64,000 nucleotides of DNA, taken from Mesorhizobium sp. B2-4-15. Its GTDB lineage: Bacteria > Pseudomonadota > Alphaproteobacteria > Rhizobiales > Rhizobiaceae. Within the stretch, counting starts at the first letter, position 1. Each line of letters begins with the position of its first letter. This document shows positions 29,443 to 38,501 of this stretch, one piece after another. The notes under the pieces are model-generated. The model worked only from the letters and a program-made list of their open reading frames with translations. It ran no database searches and was not told where the DNA came from. The stretch is taken from positions 212,872 through 276,871 of the forward strand of contig NZ_VFUZ01000005.1 of NCBI RefSeq assembly GCF_006658505.1, given 5' to 3'. Both the position numbers and the translations under genes were made by a program.

Positions 29443-29712
29443 ATGGCTGAACCACAACTGTCAGTGCGCAGTGCAAAAGCACGCGATCTGGCTCATCGCC
29501 TTGCTCGCCGGGAGAACCGCTCGATAGCCGATGTGGTCGAACGCGCGCTTGAATCCTACGAGATACGGGAAGCGGGCCGAGAACCCGCGTCCGCCTTCTA
29601 TGCTCGTCTGACTGCAAGCAGCGGCGCCGACATTGATCTGGAGGAAGTCATCCGCGAAGGCCGCCAGGTTCATACAGGGCCCGAGCTTTGGTTTTCCTCG
29701 ATATTGACGTGA
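29443..29712 (+). CDS. vapB: VapB-like antitoxin
   Basis: An 89-residue protein. The N-terminal half resembles the Rv0623/PSK-type VapB transcription factors that bind DNA and neutralise a PIN toxin: SVRSAKARDLAHRLARRENRSIADVVERALESYE. The C-terminal half would wrap the toxin. Ribosome site GGGAG lies 7 bases before the ATG. The 3' end overlaps the toxin gene by 25 bases, in the antitoxin-first order of type II modules. The module sits between trxA and folC, where other rhizobia usually have no insertion that I recall, so it is probably acquired. Confidence 0.8.
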   Translation: MAEPQLSVRSAKARDLAHRLARRENRSIADVVERALESYEIREAGREPASAFYARLTASSGADIDLEEVIREGRQVHTGPELWFSSILT

Positions 29713-30089
29713 TTTCGGAGGCACCAGACGAAGCCGTACTGGCTTGGCTTGTCCGCCATGATGCGGAACTGGCCCTTCCCACGGTGACGATTGCCGAAAT
29801 CGCGTTCGGCATCCAAAAAATACGACCTGATGAGCGTGCCGATCGGTTGGAGCATGGCCTTTCTCAATGGCGCCATCGATTTGCGGATCGCATTTTTGGA
29901 CTGACCGAGGAGGCTGCCTTGGCTTATGGCGAGATCATGGAAACGGCCAGGAGGAAAGGCCGCGGCATGTCGGCTCCCGACGGAATGATTGCAGCAATCG
30001 CGCGCGTAAACGGTGGTCGGTTGGCAACGCGCAATCTCAACGACTTCGGTGCCACGAGCCTTGATTTGATCTCACCGTGGGATTTCTGA
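29688..30089 (+). CDS. vapC: VapC-like PIN-domain toxin
   Basis: A 133-residue PIN-domain ribonuclease toxin. Acidic active-site residues are visible: Asp in VFLDIDVISE, Glu in VTIAEIAFGI, and the pair in MSAPDGMIAAIA. LATRNLNDF carries the fourth region. It begins with a rare TTG inside vapB. Compared with related PIN proteins as I remember them (LDTNVISE-xxRP-APD), about four residues after ISE are missing, which shortens the first loop. All catalytic positions appear intact. The last gene of the module ends 40 bases from the convergent folC. Confidence 0.78.
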   Translation: MVFLDIDVISEAPDEAVLAWLVRHDAELALPTVTIAEIAFGIQKIRPDERADRLEHGLSQWRHRFADRIFGLTEEAALAYGEIMETARRKGRGMSAPDGMIAAIARVNGGRLATRNLNDFGATSLDLISPWDF

Positions 30090-30131
30090 GCGGCCTGCCG
30101 CCAAGCGTGCCGAACCGTGAGAGGCGCCACC

Positions 30132-31457
30132 TCAGGTCGGCGGCGTGCCGTTTTCGGCCAGCACCGCACCGGCGAGGTAAAGCGAGCCGCCGATCAGGAT
30201 GCGCGGCGGCGGGCCGTCCCAGGTGTCGCGCAGCAGCATCAGCGCGCTGGCGACGGAACTGACCGGCTCTGCCGACAACCCGGCTTCCGTGGCGCGGATC
30301 GCCAGTTCGTCGTTCGGCACGCCGGCGTCGCTCATGCTCACCGGCACGGTGTAGACATGCCGGACCAGGCCTTTGAAGGCGCGGAAATAGCCGCTCTGGT
30401 CCTTGGTGTTGATCATGCCCGAGATGAGGAAGAGCGAGCGCGGGTTCTTTTCTTCCTGCTCGGCCAAGGCTTCGGCGACGACCACGCCGGCGCCCGGATT
30501 GTGGCCGCCGTCGAGCCAGATGTCGGCGCCCTTGGGCGCTAGCTCGGTCAGGCGACCCTGCACAAGTTTCTGCATGCGGCCGGGCCAGGCTACATTGGTC
30601 ATCGCCTTCTCGGCGGCGCGGTGGCCGATCTCGAAGCCGGCGGCCTTGACCGCGGCGATCGCCGCGGCCGCATTGGCGAACTGGTGACGACCTGGCAGCC
30701 GCGGCGGCGGCAGGTCCATCAGTCCGTCCTCGTCCTGGTAGACCATGCGGCCGTTTTCCTCGAAGGCCAGGAAATCCTGGCCGTAGACGAAGGTCGGGCA
30801 TTCCAGCCGCTCGGCGGTTTCGATCAACACCTGCAGCGCCGTTTCGCTTTCCTGCGCACCGATCACCACGGGGCAGCCGCGTTTCATGATGCCGGCCTTT
30901 TCAGCCGCGATCAGTTCGACACGGTCGCCGAGATAGGCCTCGTGGTCCATAGACACCGGCATGATCACCGACACGGCCGGCCTGCCGATGACATTGGTGG
31001 CATCGAAGCGGCCGCCGAGACCGACCTCGATGATGGCGGCTTCGGCGGGATGCTCCGAAAACAGGATGAAGGTGACGGCGGTGAGGATTTCGAAGACGGT
31101 GATTTTCTGGCCTTCATTGGCCTTGGCGACGCGGGCAATGGCCTCGGCGAAGACATCATCGTCGACCAGCCTGCCACCGCCTTCGGCGGCAAGCCGATAG
31201 CGCTCGTGCCAACTGACTAGATGCGGCGACGTGTGCACGTGCACAAGGCGTCCGGACGCTTCCAGAAGCGCCCGCGAGAAGGCCGCGCACGAACCCTTGC
31301 CGTTGGTGCCGGCGATATGGATGACCGGCGGCAGCAAGTCCTGCGGATTGCCCAGCCGCTCCAAAAGCCGTGTGATGCGGTCGAGCGAAAGGTCGAAGCC
31401 TTTCGGGTGAAGCGCCATCAGGGCTTCGATTTCGCGGTCGGCGGCGAGCGTCGTCAT
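30132..31457 (-). CDS. folC: Folylpolyglutamate synthase / dihydrofolate synthase
   Basis: A 441-residue Mur-ligase-fold enzyme that adds glutamate to dihydropteroate and then to folates. The P-loop is VIHIAGTNGKGSCAAF. The folate synthetase signature is VHTSPHLVSWHERY, and EVGLGGRFDATN follows. The C-terminal domain has WLDGGHNPGAG. The ATG at 31457 is preferred over ATG 31475, which adds six residues. It is the last gene of the leftward trpF-trpB-trpA-accD-folC group, with about 120 bases after accD. Confidence 0.95.
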   Translation of the reverse strand: MTTLAADREIEALMALHPKGFDLSLDRITRLLERLGNPQDLLPPVIHIAGTNGKGSCAAFSRALLEASGRLVHVHTSPHLVSWHERYRLAAEGGGRLVDDDVFAEAIARVAKANEGQKITVFEILTAVTFILFSEHPAEAAIIEVGLGGRFDATNVIGRPAVSVIMPVSMDHEAYLGDRVELIAAEKAGIMKRGCPVVIGAQESETALQVLIETAERLECPTFVYGQDFLAFEENGRMVYQDEDGLMDLPPPRLPGRHQFANAAAAIAAVKAAGFEIGHRAAEKAMTNVAWPGRMQKLVQGRLTELAPKGADIWLDGGHNPGAGVVVAEALAEQEEKNPRSLFLISGMINTKDQSGYFRAFKGLVRHVYTVPVSMSDAGVPNDELAIRATEAGLSAEPVSSVASALMLLRDTWDGPPPRILIGGSLYLAGAVLAENGTPPT

Positions 31458-31577
31458 GTCAGAATCCCTGCGCATGGCCCGAGAGCCAGAATCGCTCCCG
31501 CAATGACCACGGCAATCAAAAGGCTACAGCGCGCCATGGACACGGCGCAATCGTTGTTCGCGGCGGCTGGTGTCGCG

Positions 31578-32504
31578 TCAGGCCTGCGGCCTGGATTCGC
31601 CGGCAACCACGGCTGGCGGCAAGATTTCCGGTTCCAGCGGCTTTTCCGCCTCCGGCATCTTGAGCAGCATCTTGAGCAGGCGGGCGATCGTCTCGCGCAG
31701 CTCAAGCCGCGACACCACCATGTCGACCATGCCGTGCTCCATCAGATATTCGGAGCGCTGGAAGCCGTCCGGCAGTTTTTCACGGATGGTCTGTTCGATG
31801 ACGCGCGGCCCGGCAAAGCCGATCAGCGCGCCGGGCTCGGCGATGTGCACATCGCCCAGCATGGCGTAGGAGGCGGTGACGCCGCCGGTGGTCGGATTGG
31901 TCAGCACGACGATATAGGGCAGGCCGGCTTCCTTCAGCCGGTCGACGCCGACCGTTGTGCGCGGCAATTGCATCAGCGACAGGATGCCTTCCTGCATACG
32001 GGCGCCGCCCGAAGCAGCGAACAGGATCAGCGGCCGCCTGCGCTGCAGGGCGACCTCGAAAGCGTGCACGATGGCATCGCCCGCCGCCATGCCGAGCGAG
32101 CCGCCCATGAAGGCGAAATCCTGCACCGTCACCACCACCGGCAGGCCGTCGATGGTGCCGAGCGCGTTGACGATCGCATCTTCCAGGCCGGTCTTGGCCT
32201 TGGCGTCCTTAAGCCGGTCGGTGTAGCGCTTCTCGTCGCGGAACTTCAGCGGATCCTGCACGACCTTCGGGTTCTCGAGCTGCTCGTACTTGCCGTCGTC
32301 GAGGAAGTATTTCAGCCGCTCCTTGGCCGAGATCTTCATATGATGGCCGGAGGACGGAATTACGAACTGGTTGGATTCCAGATCCTTGTGGAACACCATC
32401 TCGCCGGTCTCGGGATCCTTGATCCAGAGATTCTCGGGCATGTCGGTGCGCCGGCCAAGCATCGAATTGATCTTCGGGCGAACGTAATTGGTGATCCAGT
32501 TCAT
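31578..32504 (-). CDS. accD: Acetyl-CoA carboxylase carboxyltransferase, beta subunit
   Basis: A 308-residue subunit that, with AccA, moves CO2 from biotin to acetyl-CoA to form malonyl-CoA. The crotonase-fold signatures are present: [31 protein letters not shown] and [17 protein letters not shown]. The N-terminal zinc ribbon that carries four cysteines in E. coli AccD is retained in length ([19 protein letters not shown] then [11 protein letters not shown]) but has no cysteine at all. This loss is also what I recall for rhizobial AccD. AGGAG precedes the ATG at 32504. It lies between trpA and folC, the usual alphaproteobacterial arrangement. Confidence 0.95.
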   Translation of the reverse strand: MNWITNYVRPKINSMLGRRTDMPENLWIKDPETGEMVFHKDLESNQFVIPSSGHHMKISAKERLKYFLDDGKYEQLENPKVVQDPLKFRDEKRYTDRLKDAKAKTGLEDAIVNALGTIDGLPVVVTVQDFAFMGGSLGMAAGDAIVHAFEVALQRRRPLILFAASGGARMQEGILSLMQLPRTTVGVDRLKEAGLPYIVVLTNPTTGGVTASYAMLGDVHIAEPGALIGFAGPRVIEQTIREKLPDGFQRSEYLMEHGMVDMVVSRLELRETIARLLKMLLKMPEAEKPLEPEILPPAVVAGESRPQA

Positions 32505-32589
32505 CGCTTCGGCTCCTGTCCTGACGAAGAGTTGTTAATGCATGCCGCCCTTTGGGATATCGGCATGCACAAAACCAGAGGTAGGAGAA

Positions 32590-33429
32590 CTATTCGGCGG
32601 CAGCAAGGCGGGCCGAACGCACGCCTTGTGCAAGGCCGCTGACCAGCGTGGCGACGGCCTCGGCCGGATCGGCGGTTTTTTCACCCTTCGGCCCCAGCAC
32701 ATTGGCCACCGCACTGACGATCGCGGTGCCGACGACGACGCCATCGGCATTGGCGCCGATCACGCGCGCCTGCTCGGCGGTCTTGACGCCGAAGCCGACG
32801 CAAACCGGCAGGTCGGTATGGCTCTTGATGCGCTTCACCGCTGACGCCACCTTGCCGGTGTCGGCCAGCGCCGAGCCGGTGATGCCGGTCATGGACACAT
32901 AGTAGACGAAGCCGGACGTGTTCTGCAGCACCTTGGGCAGCCGCTTGTCGTCGGTGGTCGGCGTCGCCAGGCGGATGAAGTTGATGCCCGCCTTCAGCGC
33001 CGGAATGCAAAGCTCCTCGTCCATCTCGGGAGGCAGGTCGACGACGATCAGTCCGTCGATGCCGCTGGCCAGCGCGTCTTTCAGGAAACGGTCGACGCCG
33101 TAAATGTAGATCGGGTTGTAGTAACCCATCAGCAGGATCGGCGTTTCATTGTCGCCTGCGCGGAACTCCGCCGCCATCTTCAGCGTCTTGACCAGCGTCT
33201 GGCCGCCTTTCAGCGCGCGCAGGCCCGCCGCCTGGATCGCCGGGCCGTCGGCCATCGGATCGGAAAAAGGCATGCCGAGCTCGATAATGTCGGAGCCGGC
33301 CGCGGGCAGCGCCTTCATGATCGACAGCGAGGTGTCGTAGTCCGGGTCGCCGCCCATGAAATAGGTGACGAGCGCCGGGCGGCCTTCGGTCTTCAGCTTC
33401 GCCATGCGGCGGTCGATGCGGGTCGTCAT
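32590..33429 (-). CDS. trpA: Tryptophan synthase alpha chain
   Basis: A 279-residue TIM-barrel enzyme that cleaves indole-3-glycerol phosphate to indole, passed through a tunnel to TrpB. Signatures: [19 protein letters not shown] with the catalytic Glu and Asp, [11 protein letters not shown] with the second catalytic Asp, and the phosphate-binding [13 protein letters not shown] and VVVGTAIV. It starts two bases after the trpB stop, which keeps the two subunits in step. Confidence 0.97.
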   Translation of the reverse strand: MTTRIDRRMAKLKTEGRPALVTYFMGGDPDYDTSLSIMKALPAAGSDIIELGMPFSDPMADGPAIQAAGLRALKGGQTLVKTLKMAAEFRAGDNETPILLMGYYNPIYIYGVDRFLKDALASGIDGLIVVDLPPEMDEELCIPALKAGINFIRLATPTTDDKRLPKVLQNTSGFVYYVSMTGITGSALADTGKVASAVKRIKSHTDLPVCVGFGVKTAEQARVIGANADGVVVGTAIVSAVANVLGPKGEKTADPAEAVATLVSGLAQGVRSARLAAAE

Positions 33430-33431
33430 GA

Positions 33432-34682
33432 TCAGATCTCCATGCCCAGCATCGAGGCCACCGTGTGCACGTCCTTGTCGCCACGGCCCGAAAGGTTGAC
33501 GATGACGATCTGGTCCTTGTCCATGGCGGGAACGATCTTCACCGCATGCGCGATGGCGTGCGCGGATTCCAGCGCCGGAATGATGCCTTCGACGCGCGTG
33601 GTCAACTTGAAGGCTTCCAGCGCCTCGTCATCGAGGATCGGCACATATTCGACGCGGCCGGAGTCGCGCAGCCAGGAATGCTCAGGGCCGACACCGGGAT
33701 AATCGAGACCGGCCGAGATCGAATGGCCGTCCATGATCTGGCCGTCGGCATTCTGCAGGAGATAGGTGCGGTTGCCGTGCAGCACGCCGGGCGAGCCGGC
33801 ATTCATCGAGGCGCAATGCTCGATGCCGTCGAGACCGCGCCCGCCGGCCTCGATGCCGATGATGCGCACATCCTTGTCATCTAGGAAGGGGTGGAACAGG
33901 CCGATGGCGTTGGAGCCACCGCCGACAGCGGCTATGATGGTGTCCGGCAGCCGGCCTTCCTGTTCGAGGATTTGCGCGCGCGCTTCCGAACCGATCACCG
34001 ACTGGAAGTCGCGCACCAGCTCCGGATAGGGATGCGGGCCCGCCGCGGTGCCGATCAGGTAATAGGTGTCCTCGACATTGGTCACCCAGTCGCGCAGGGC
34101 TTCGTTCATGGCGTCCTTCAGCGTGCCGTGGCCAGCGGTGACCGGCCGCACTTCGGCGCCAAGCAGCTTCATGCGGAAGACATTGGGGCTTTGGCGGGCG
34201 ACGTCGGTAGCGCCCATATAGACCACGCAGGGAAAGCCGAAGCGGGCCGCGACGGTGGCGGACGCCACGCCATGCTGGCCGGCACCGGTCTCGGCGATGA
34301 TGCGCTTCTTGCCCATGCGCTTGGCGAGCAGGATCTGGCCGAGGCAGTTGTTGATCTTGTGCGAGCCGGTGTGGTTCAGGTCCTCACGCTTGAAATAGAC
34401 TTTGGCGCCGCCCCCGAGCCCCTTCGCCGAGGAAACCTCACGAAGATGTTTCGTCAGCCCCTCAGCGAAATAAAGCTTCGACGGCCGCCCGGCATAGTGG
34501 GTCGAAAGATCGGTCAGCTCAGCCCTGAAATCCGGATCGTTCCTGACCTCGTTCCAGTTCTTTTCCAGATCGAGGATCAGAGGCATCAGCGTTTCGGCGA
34601 CGAAACGGCCGCCGAAAATGCCGAACATGCCCTGCTCGTCGGGTCCGGTGCGGAAGGAATTGGGTGTCGCCGGCTTGTTCAT
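33432..34682 (-). CDS. trpB: Tryptophan synthase beta chain
   Basis: A 416-residue PLP enzyme joining indole and serine to tryptophan. The PLP lysine is in [18 protein letters not shown]. Other signatures are [12 protein letters not shown] (with the catalytic Glu), the phosphate-binding VGGGSNAIG and the monovalent-cation loop [14 protein letters not shown]. The ATG at 34682 ([18 protein letters not shown]) is used; longer versions would run into the palindromic repeat upstream. It lies 89 bases after trpF with that repeat between them, and is directly followed by trpA. Confidence 0.97.
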   Translation of the reverse strand: MNKPATPNSFRTGPDEQGMFGIFGGRFVAETLMPLILDLEKNWNEVRNDPDFRAELTDLSTHYAGRPSKLYFAEGLTKHLREVSSAKGLGGGAKVYFKREDLNHTGSHKINNCLGQILLAKRMGKKRIIAETGAGQHGVASATVAARFGFPCVVYMGATDVARQSPNVFRMKLLGAEVRPVTAGHGTLKDAMNEALRDWVTNVEDTYYLIGTAAGPHPYPELVRDFQSVIGSEARAQILEQEGRLPDTIIAAVGGGSNAIGLFHPFLDDKDVRIIGIEAGGRGLDGIEHCASMNAGSPGVLHGNRTYLLQNADGQIMDGHSISAGLDYPGVGPEHSWLRDSGRVEYVPILDDEALEAFKLTTRVEGIIPALESAHAIAHAVKIVPAMDKDQIVIVNLSGRGDKDVHTVASMLGMEI

Positions 34683-34710
34683 CGCCGATCTCCTGGCTTC
34701 TTGACTTGTT

Positions 34711-34758
34711 GAGCATGTCCTTGTCGGAAAACCGGTTCCACTTTTCCGGAACATGCTC
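34711..34758. repeat. Rhizobial palindromic element (family A) between trpF and trpB
   Basis: A 48-base palindrome starting GAGCATGT and ending ACATGCTC, with an inner stem around GGAAAACCGGTTCC and CTTTTCCGGAA. The same design (GGAAAACCG-N-CACTTTTCC core with inverted ends) recurs at 49362, 55700 and 58675. It lies inside the trp operon and could act on the transcript. Confidence 0.8.
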
Positions 34759-34771
34759 TGGTTTGAGCCGG

Positions 34772-35431
34772 TCAGGCGGCGCGGTCGTCGCGTGCTGCCC
34801 GGACGGCCCGGAAAAACTGTTCGATCAGCCCCGGATCCTTGACACCCGGCGCGCTTTCCACGCCCGAGGAAATGTCTATTCCGGGCGGGTTTGCAAGCCG
34901 AAGGGCATCGCCGATATTGGCGGCGTTAAGCCCACCGGAAAGCATGTAATCGACGCCGGCGTCAAGGCCGGCGAGAATGCGCCAGTCGAAGGCCACACCA
35001 TTGCCGCCCGGCAGCTCGGAGCCCCTAGGCGGCTTGGCGTCGAACAGGAAGCGGTCGGCAACGCCGATGAGCGGCTTGATCCGGTCGAGGTCGGCAGCCT
35101 CGCTGAGCGGCAGCGCCTTCATCACGGGCAGGCCATGGCGGGCCTTCAGTTCGGCCACCCGTCCGGGTGTTTCCGAGCCGTGCAACTGCAGCATATCGGG
35201 CTGCATCGCCGTGACGATCTCGTCCAGGAAGGCGTCGCTGGCATCGACCGTGACGGCGACCGCCAAAGCCTTGCCGCGCGCCGCTTCGCGCAGGCGACCG
35301 GCCTCAGCCGGCTCGACATAGCGAGGGCTTTTAGCGAAGAAAATAAAACCGACATGGCTGGCGCCGCCGGCCAGGGCCGCGGCCATAGCCTGGTCGGTCT
35401 TCAAACCGCAGATCTTGATGTCGAGCGCCAT
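34772..35431 (-). CDS. trpF: Phosphoribosylanthranilate isomerase
   Basis: A 219-residue TIM barrel catalysing the Amadori rearrangement in tryptophan synthesis. The general base cysteine is Cys8 in [11 protein letters not shown] and the general acid aspartate lies near [39 protein letters not shown] and the phosphate-binding [15 protein letters not shown] and [16 protein letters not shown] are family signatures. First gene of the leftward trpFBA-accD-folC group. A small unknown gene diverges 128 bases away. Confidence 0.96.
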   Translation of the reverse strand: MALDIKICGLKTDQAMAAALAGGASHVGFIFFAKSPRYVEPAEAGRLREAARGKALAVAVTVDASDAFLDEIVTAMQPDMLQLHGSETPGRVAELKARHGLPVMKALPLSEAADLDRIKPLIGVADRFLFDAKPPRGSELPGGNGVAFDWRILAGLDAGVDYMLSGGLNAANIGDALRLANPPGIDISSGVESAPGVKDPGLIEQFFRAVRAARDDRAA

Positions 35432-35558
35432 GGCGCGGGAATTGGCACGAAAAGCGATAAGAGTCGAGAAAAAGCATGCTGTTTGCCGGCAAGGCCAAAG
35501 GCGCTACCTATTGATGGAGGGCACGTTGATGAACAGCATGCCGGGCGGGAGAACGACC

Positions 35559-35786
35559 ATGACCGATACAACCGACCCAACCGTTGCCGAACTGAAGCAG
35601 AAGATCGCACAGGCGCGTGACGTCATCGCACATCTCATGGACAAGGCCGCCTTCAACGGCGCCGAAGCACATCGCGCTCTGGAGTATTTCGGCAGCGACG
35701 CCTTCGATCGGAACTTTTTGCCCTGGCCGCATCATGGGAATGAGGGGCTGAGGCCGGAGGAACTCAATGCGGCGAATGATGATTGA
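35559..35786 (+). CDS. Small conserved-looking protein of unknown function
   Basis: A 75-residue soluble protein, mostly helical in appearance: TVAELKQKIAQARDVIAHLMDKAAFNG, then EAHRALEYFGSDAFDRNFLPW and an acidic end. No motif I recognise. The ATG at 35559 has GGGAG about ten bases upstream and follows an in-frame ATG at 35529 that would add ten residues. It is divergent from trpF. Codon use looks like its neighbours, so I believe it is expressed, but I give no function. Confidence 0.6.
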   Translation: MTDTTDPTVAELKQKIAQARDVIAHLMDKAAFNGAEAHRALEYFGSDAFDRNFLPWPHHGNEGLRPEELNAANDD

Positions 35787-35827
35787 GGTGCCAGAATAGA
35801 GTAAACACGCGAACAAGGCTGACGGGA

Positions 35828-35880
35828 CAGCACCCCCTTCTGGCCTGCCGGCCATCTTCCCCGAAGGTGGAGATCGGATG
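35828..35880. repeat. Partial palindromic element, family C
   Basis: Contains CACCCCCTTCTGGCCTGCCGGCC followed by CTTCCCCGAAGGTGGAGAT, the same design as the longer element at 52650. A single arm with internal small hairpins. Confidence 0.55.
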
Positions 35881-35895
35881 TCGCCTTGGCCTCGC

Positions 35896-36654
35896 CTACT
35901 CGAACACGATCGCCTGCAGGGCTCCGCCGTTGCGCTTCAGCCAATCCTTGCAACGGTCAGTGTCGGGGCAAAGTTTTTCGCACAGTTTCCAGAATTTCGG
36001 GCCGTGGTTCATCTCTTTCAGATGCGCCACCTCATGCGCGACGAGGTAGTTTATGACCGGTGGCGGTGCCATCATGATACGCCAGGAGAAAGACAGATTG
36101 CCTTCCGAGGTGCAGGAACCCCAGCGGCTTGACGTATCCTTATAGCGGATCGCCTTGGCGCGCTTGCCAAGCGCCTCGGTGTGCCTGACCACCAGCTTCT
36201 CGATATCTTTCTTGGCCTCGCGCTTCAGGAAATCGGCGATGCGGCGCGGCAGGTGCACACGCTCGCCATGCACGATCAGCAGCGGGCCGCGCTCGTCGCG
36301 CGACACGGTGACGGTGCCGCGCTTTGACGGTTCATGGACGATGCGGTGTGGCACGCCCCGAACTGGGAGCTTGATGCCGGGCCGTACCTGAGGCCGCGTC
36401 GGCACCTTGGCCAGCCGCTGCTCCAGCCAGTCCTGATGGCGATCGAGGAACCGCTCCACCTCGCCACGGCGCAGGCCAGGCGGCACGGTGATGCGCAGGC
36501 CCTGGCCACCGGAATCGATGCGCAGCGTCAGACGCCGCGCCCTGGCACTCTCGACGATCTTGAGCGGCAATGTGCGGCCGGCGACGCAATATTCACGCTC
36601 GACGACGGGCGTGGGCTTAGGCTTTGTCAGATTGCGAAAGAATCCGAGGGTCAT
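35896..36654 (-). CDS. YgjP/SprT-like zinc metallopeptidase (DUF45)
   Basis: A 252-residue protein with the DUF45 layout. The N-terminal beta-rich half has RRLTLRIDSGGQGLRITVPPG and a helix with DRHQDWLEQRLAK. The C-terminal half has SRWGSCTSEGNLSFSWRIMMAP and the zinc motif YLVAHEVAHLKEMNHGPKFW (HExxH plus a third histidine). Family members are predicted cytosolic metallopeptidases; substrates are largely unknown. It stands alone between a repeat and the DUF2852 gene. Length is typical. Confidence 0.88.
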   Translation of the reverse strand: MTLGFFRNLTKPKPTPVVEREYCVAGRTLPLKIVESARARRLTLRIDSGGQGLRITVPPGLRRGEVERFLDRHQDWLEQRLAKVPTRPQVRPGIKLPVRGVPHRIVHEPSKRGTVTVSRDERGPLLIVHGERVHLPRRIADFLKREAKKDIEKLVVRHTEALGKRAKAIRYKDTSSRWGSCTSEGNLSFSWRIMMAPPPVINYLVAHEVAHLKEMNHGPKFWKLCEKLCPDTDRCKDWLKRNGGALQAIVFE

Positions 36655-36752
36655 GGCGGGACGATACGCGATTCGGGAAAAACGAATAGAACAAAAAAGA
36701 AACGGCGCCGCTTGCGCGACGCCGTCATCATACCTCAGCCTGTCGCGCGGCT

Positions 36753-37235
36753 TCAGTCGTCGAGCAGGTTCGAGCCCCTGCCACGCTTGGCGGTCGACGT
36801 TCCGGCGCTCGGGTCGGCCTTGGTCGGAGCAGTCGACTTGTTGCGGTTCGCCATGAAGCGATCGAACTCGTCCTGATCCTTGGCACGACGCAATTCGCGG
36901 GCATAATCGTCGAACTCGGTCAGCATGTCGTCGAGTTTGCGGCGTTCCTCGGCGAGGCGCTCAAGCTCCTTTTCGCGCCAGTCGTCGAAGGCGACATTGC
37001 CGGTGCGGGCGGAGCCATTGCCCCAGCGCGCGGCCTTGTCGGAGCCGCGGCGGCAACCGGCGAAGATACCGTCGGTCGCGCGGTTGACGTCACGCTTGAA
37101 GCCTTCAAGCCGGTCGCCCCAGATGATGTAGGCGAGCATGGCTAAGCCGAGCGGCCAGAACACCATGAAGCCGATCACCATCAACGCGATGGTTGCCGGC
37201 GTCCAGGCCGGGCGGATCAATGCAGATGTGTTCAT
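36753..37235 (-). CDS. DUF2852 family membrane protein
   Basis: A 160-residue protein with one or two N-terminal hydrophobic helices (TIALMVIGFMVFWPLGLAMLAYIIWG). A long charged cytoplasmic region follows, with a coiled-coil-like stretch DDWREKELERLAEERRKLDDMLTEFDDYARELRRAK and a disordered tail. This layout is that of DUF2852, widespread in Rhizobiales and of unknown function. About 90 bases separate it from both neighbours. Confidence 0.8.
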   Translation of the reverse strand: MNTSALIRPAWTPATIALMVIGFMVFWPLGLAMLAYIIWGDRLEGFKRDVNRATDGIFAGCRRGSDKAARWGNGSARTGNVAFDDWREKELERLAEERRKLDDMLTEFDDYARELRRAKDQDEFDRFMANRNKSTAPTKADPSAGTSTAKRGRGSNLLDD

Positions 37236-37325
37236 TTTCTCCCATTCCTTCGGTTGGAGACAGCCAGGACCGGCTGCGTGGAATCGAAATGGGAAGGCAA
37301 AAACGGCGATTCAAGATAATGTCCG

Positions 37326-38501
37326 CTAAAACCGGACAAGCTTCTGAAATGATTGTCGCTTTTTGAGAATGTCGAGGAAAAGCACGGCCAGCCCCGCGAT
37401 CAGCCCCCAGAAAGCAGCACCGACGCCAAACAATGTCAGCCCGGAAGCGGTGACGGCAAAGGTGACGGTGGCGGCCATGCGCTCGCTCTCATCCTTGAGC
37501 GCGATCGCCAGCGCGTTGGCAAGCGAGGCCATCAGCGCAAGTCCCGCCACCAACACGATCAGGCTTTGCGGCAGGACGGCGAAGATCGCCACCAGCGACG
37601 CGCCGAAGATCGCGAAGATGAGATAGGCAAGCGCGTAGAACGGGCCGGTCTTCCAGCGCTCAGCGGGGTCGGGATGAACATCCGGCCCGGTGCAGATCGC
37701 CGCCGAGATCGCGGCCAGATTGCTGGTCGAACCGCCGAACGGCGCCGATAGCAGCGAAAGCAACCCGGTGACGCCGATCAGCGGTCCGGGCTCGGGATGG
37801 TAGCCGGCGGCGCGCAGCACAGCGAGACCCGACAGGTTCTGCGAGGCCATGGTGACAAGGTAGAGCGGCAGTGCCAGACCTATCATCGCCTTGACGGTGA
37901 AATCAGGCGCGATCAGCGTCAGCGTCGACAATTCGGGGGTGGGCAGGCCGCCGACACGGCCAGTGAGAAAAGCAGCGAGCCCGCCGCCGATCAGCACCGC
38001 CAATACCGATAGCGCCGGGTTGAACAGGCGGATGATAAAAAAGGCCGCGATCAACGGCAGGATCAGCCACGGATCGGCAGGAACAGTCTTGACCGCGTTG
38101 AGGGCGAAGGTGACGACGATGCCAGCCAGCATTCCGGAAGCGACCGAGGGCGGTATCCTGGAGATCAGCTGCGTCAACGGCCGGAACAGGCCGGTGGCGA
38201 TCAACAGGATGCCGGTGACGATGAAGGCGGCGACGGCCTCGCCGATCGAAAAGCCGCTCGATGCCGCCATCAGCGCCAGGCCTGGCGTCGACCATGCGGT
38301 GATCACAGGCATTTTCGTGCGCCACGACAGCCACAGGCTTTCGATCGCCATGGCGAGGCAAATGGTCGTCACCCAGCTCGCCGTCTGAACCTGCGTCGCG
38401 CCGACCGCCTTGGCGGCGGCAATGACGATGGCCAGTGTGCCGCCGAAGCCGACGATTGCCGCGACGAAGGCGGAGACCGGGATGGAAAGGCGCATCGTCA
38501 T
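37326..38501 (-). CDS. benE: BenE-family benzoate/H+ symporter-like transporter
   Basis: A 391-residue inner-membrane protein with 11-12 helices. BenE signatures: ITAWSTPGLALMAAS, RIPPSVASGMLAGIV, and APFGGSTSNLAAISAAICTG. Members import benzoate with protons, but many relatives near no aromatic pathway have unknown substrates. No benzoate catabolic genes are seen here, so the substrate is open. Its start overlaps the stop of the preceding hydrolase gene by four bases (ATGA), so the two form one unit. Confidence 0.85.
   Translation of the reverse strand: MTMRLSIPVSAFVAAIVGFGGTLAIVIAAAKAVGATQVQTASWVTTICLAMAIESLWLSWRTKMPVITAWSTPGLALMAASSGFSIGEAVAAFIVTGILLIATGLFRPLTQLISRIPPSVASGMLAGIVVTFALNAVKTVPADPWLILPLIAAFFIIRLFNPALSVLAVLIGGGLAAFLTGRVGGLPTPELSTLTLIAPDFTVKAMIGLALPLYLVTMASQNLSGLAVLRAAGYHPEPGPLIGVTGLLSLLSAPFGGSTSNLAAISAAICTGPDVHPDPAERWKTGPFYALAYLIFAIFGASLVAIFAVLPQSLIVLVAGLALMASLANALAIALKDESERMAATVTFAVTASGLTLFGVGAAFWGLIAGLAVLFLDILKKRQSFQKLVRF

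Noticed and set aside
34600..34760. Extended N terminus of TrpB starting at 34754
   Set aside because: The extra 24 residues are encoded by a palindromic repeat and do not resemble TrpB; ATG 34682 gives the normal start.
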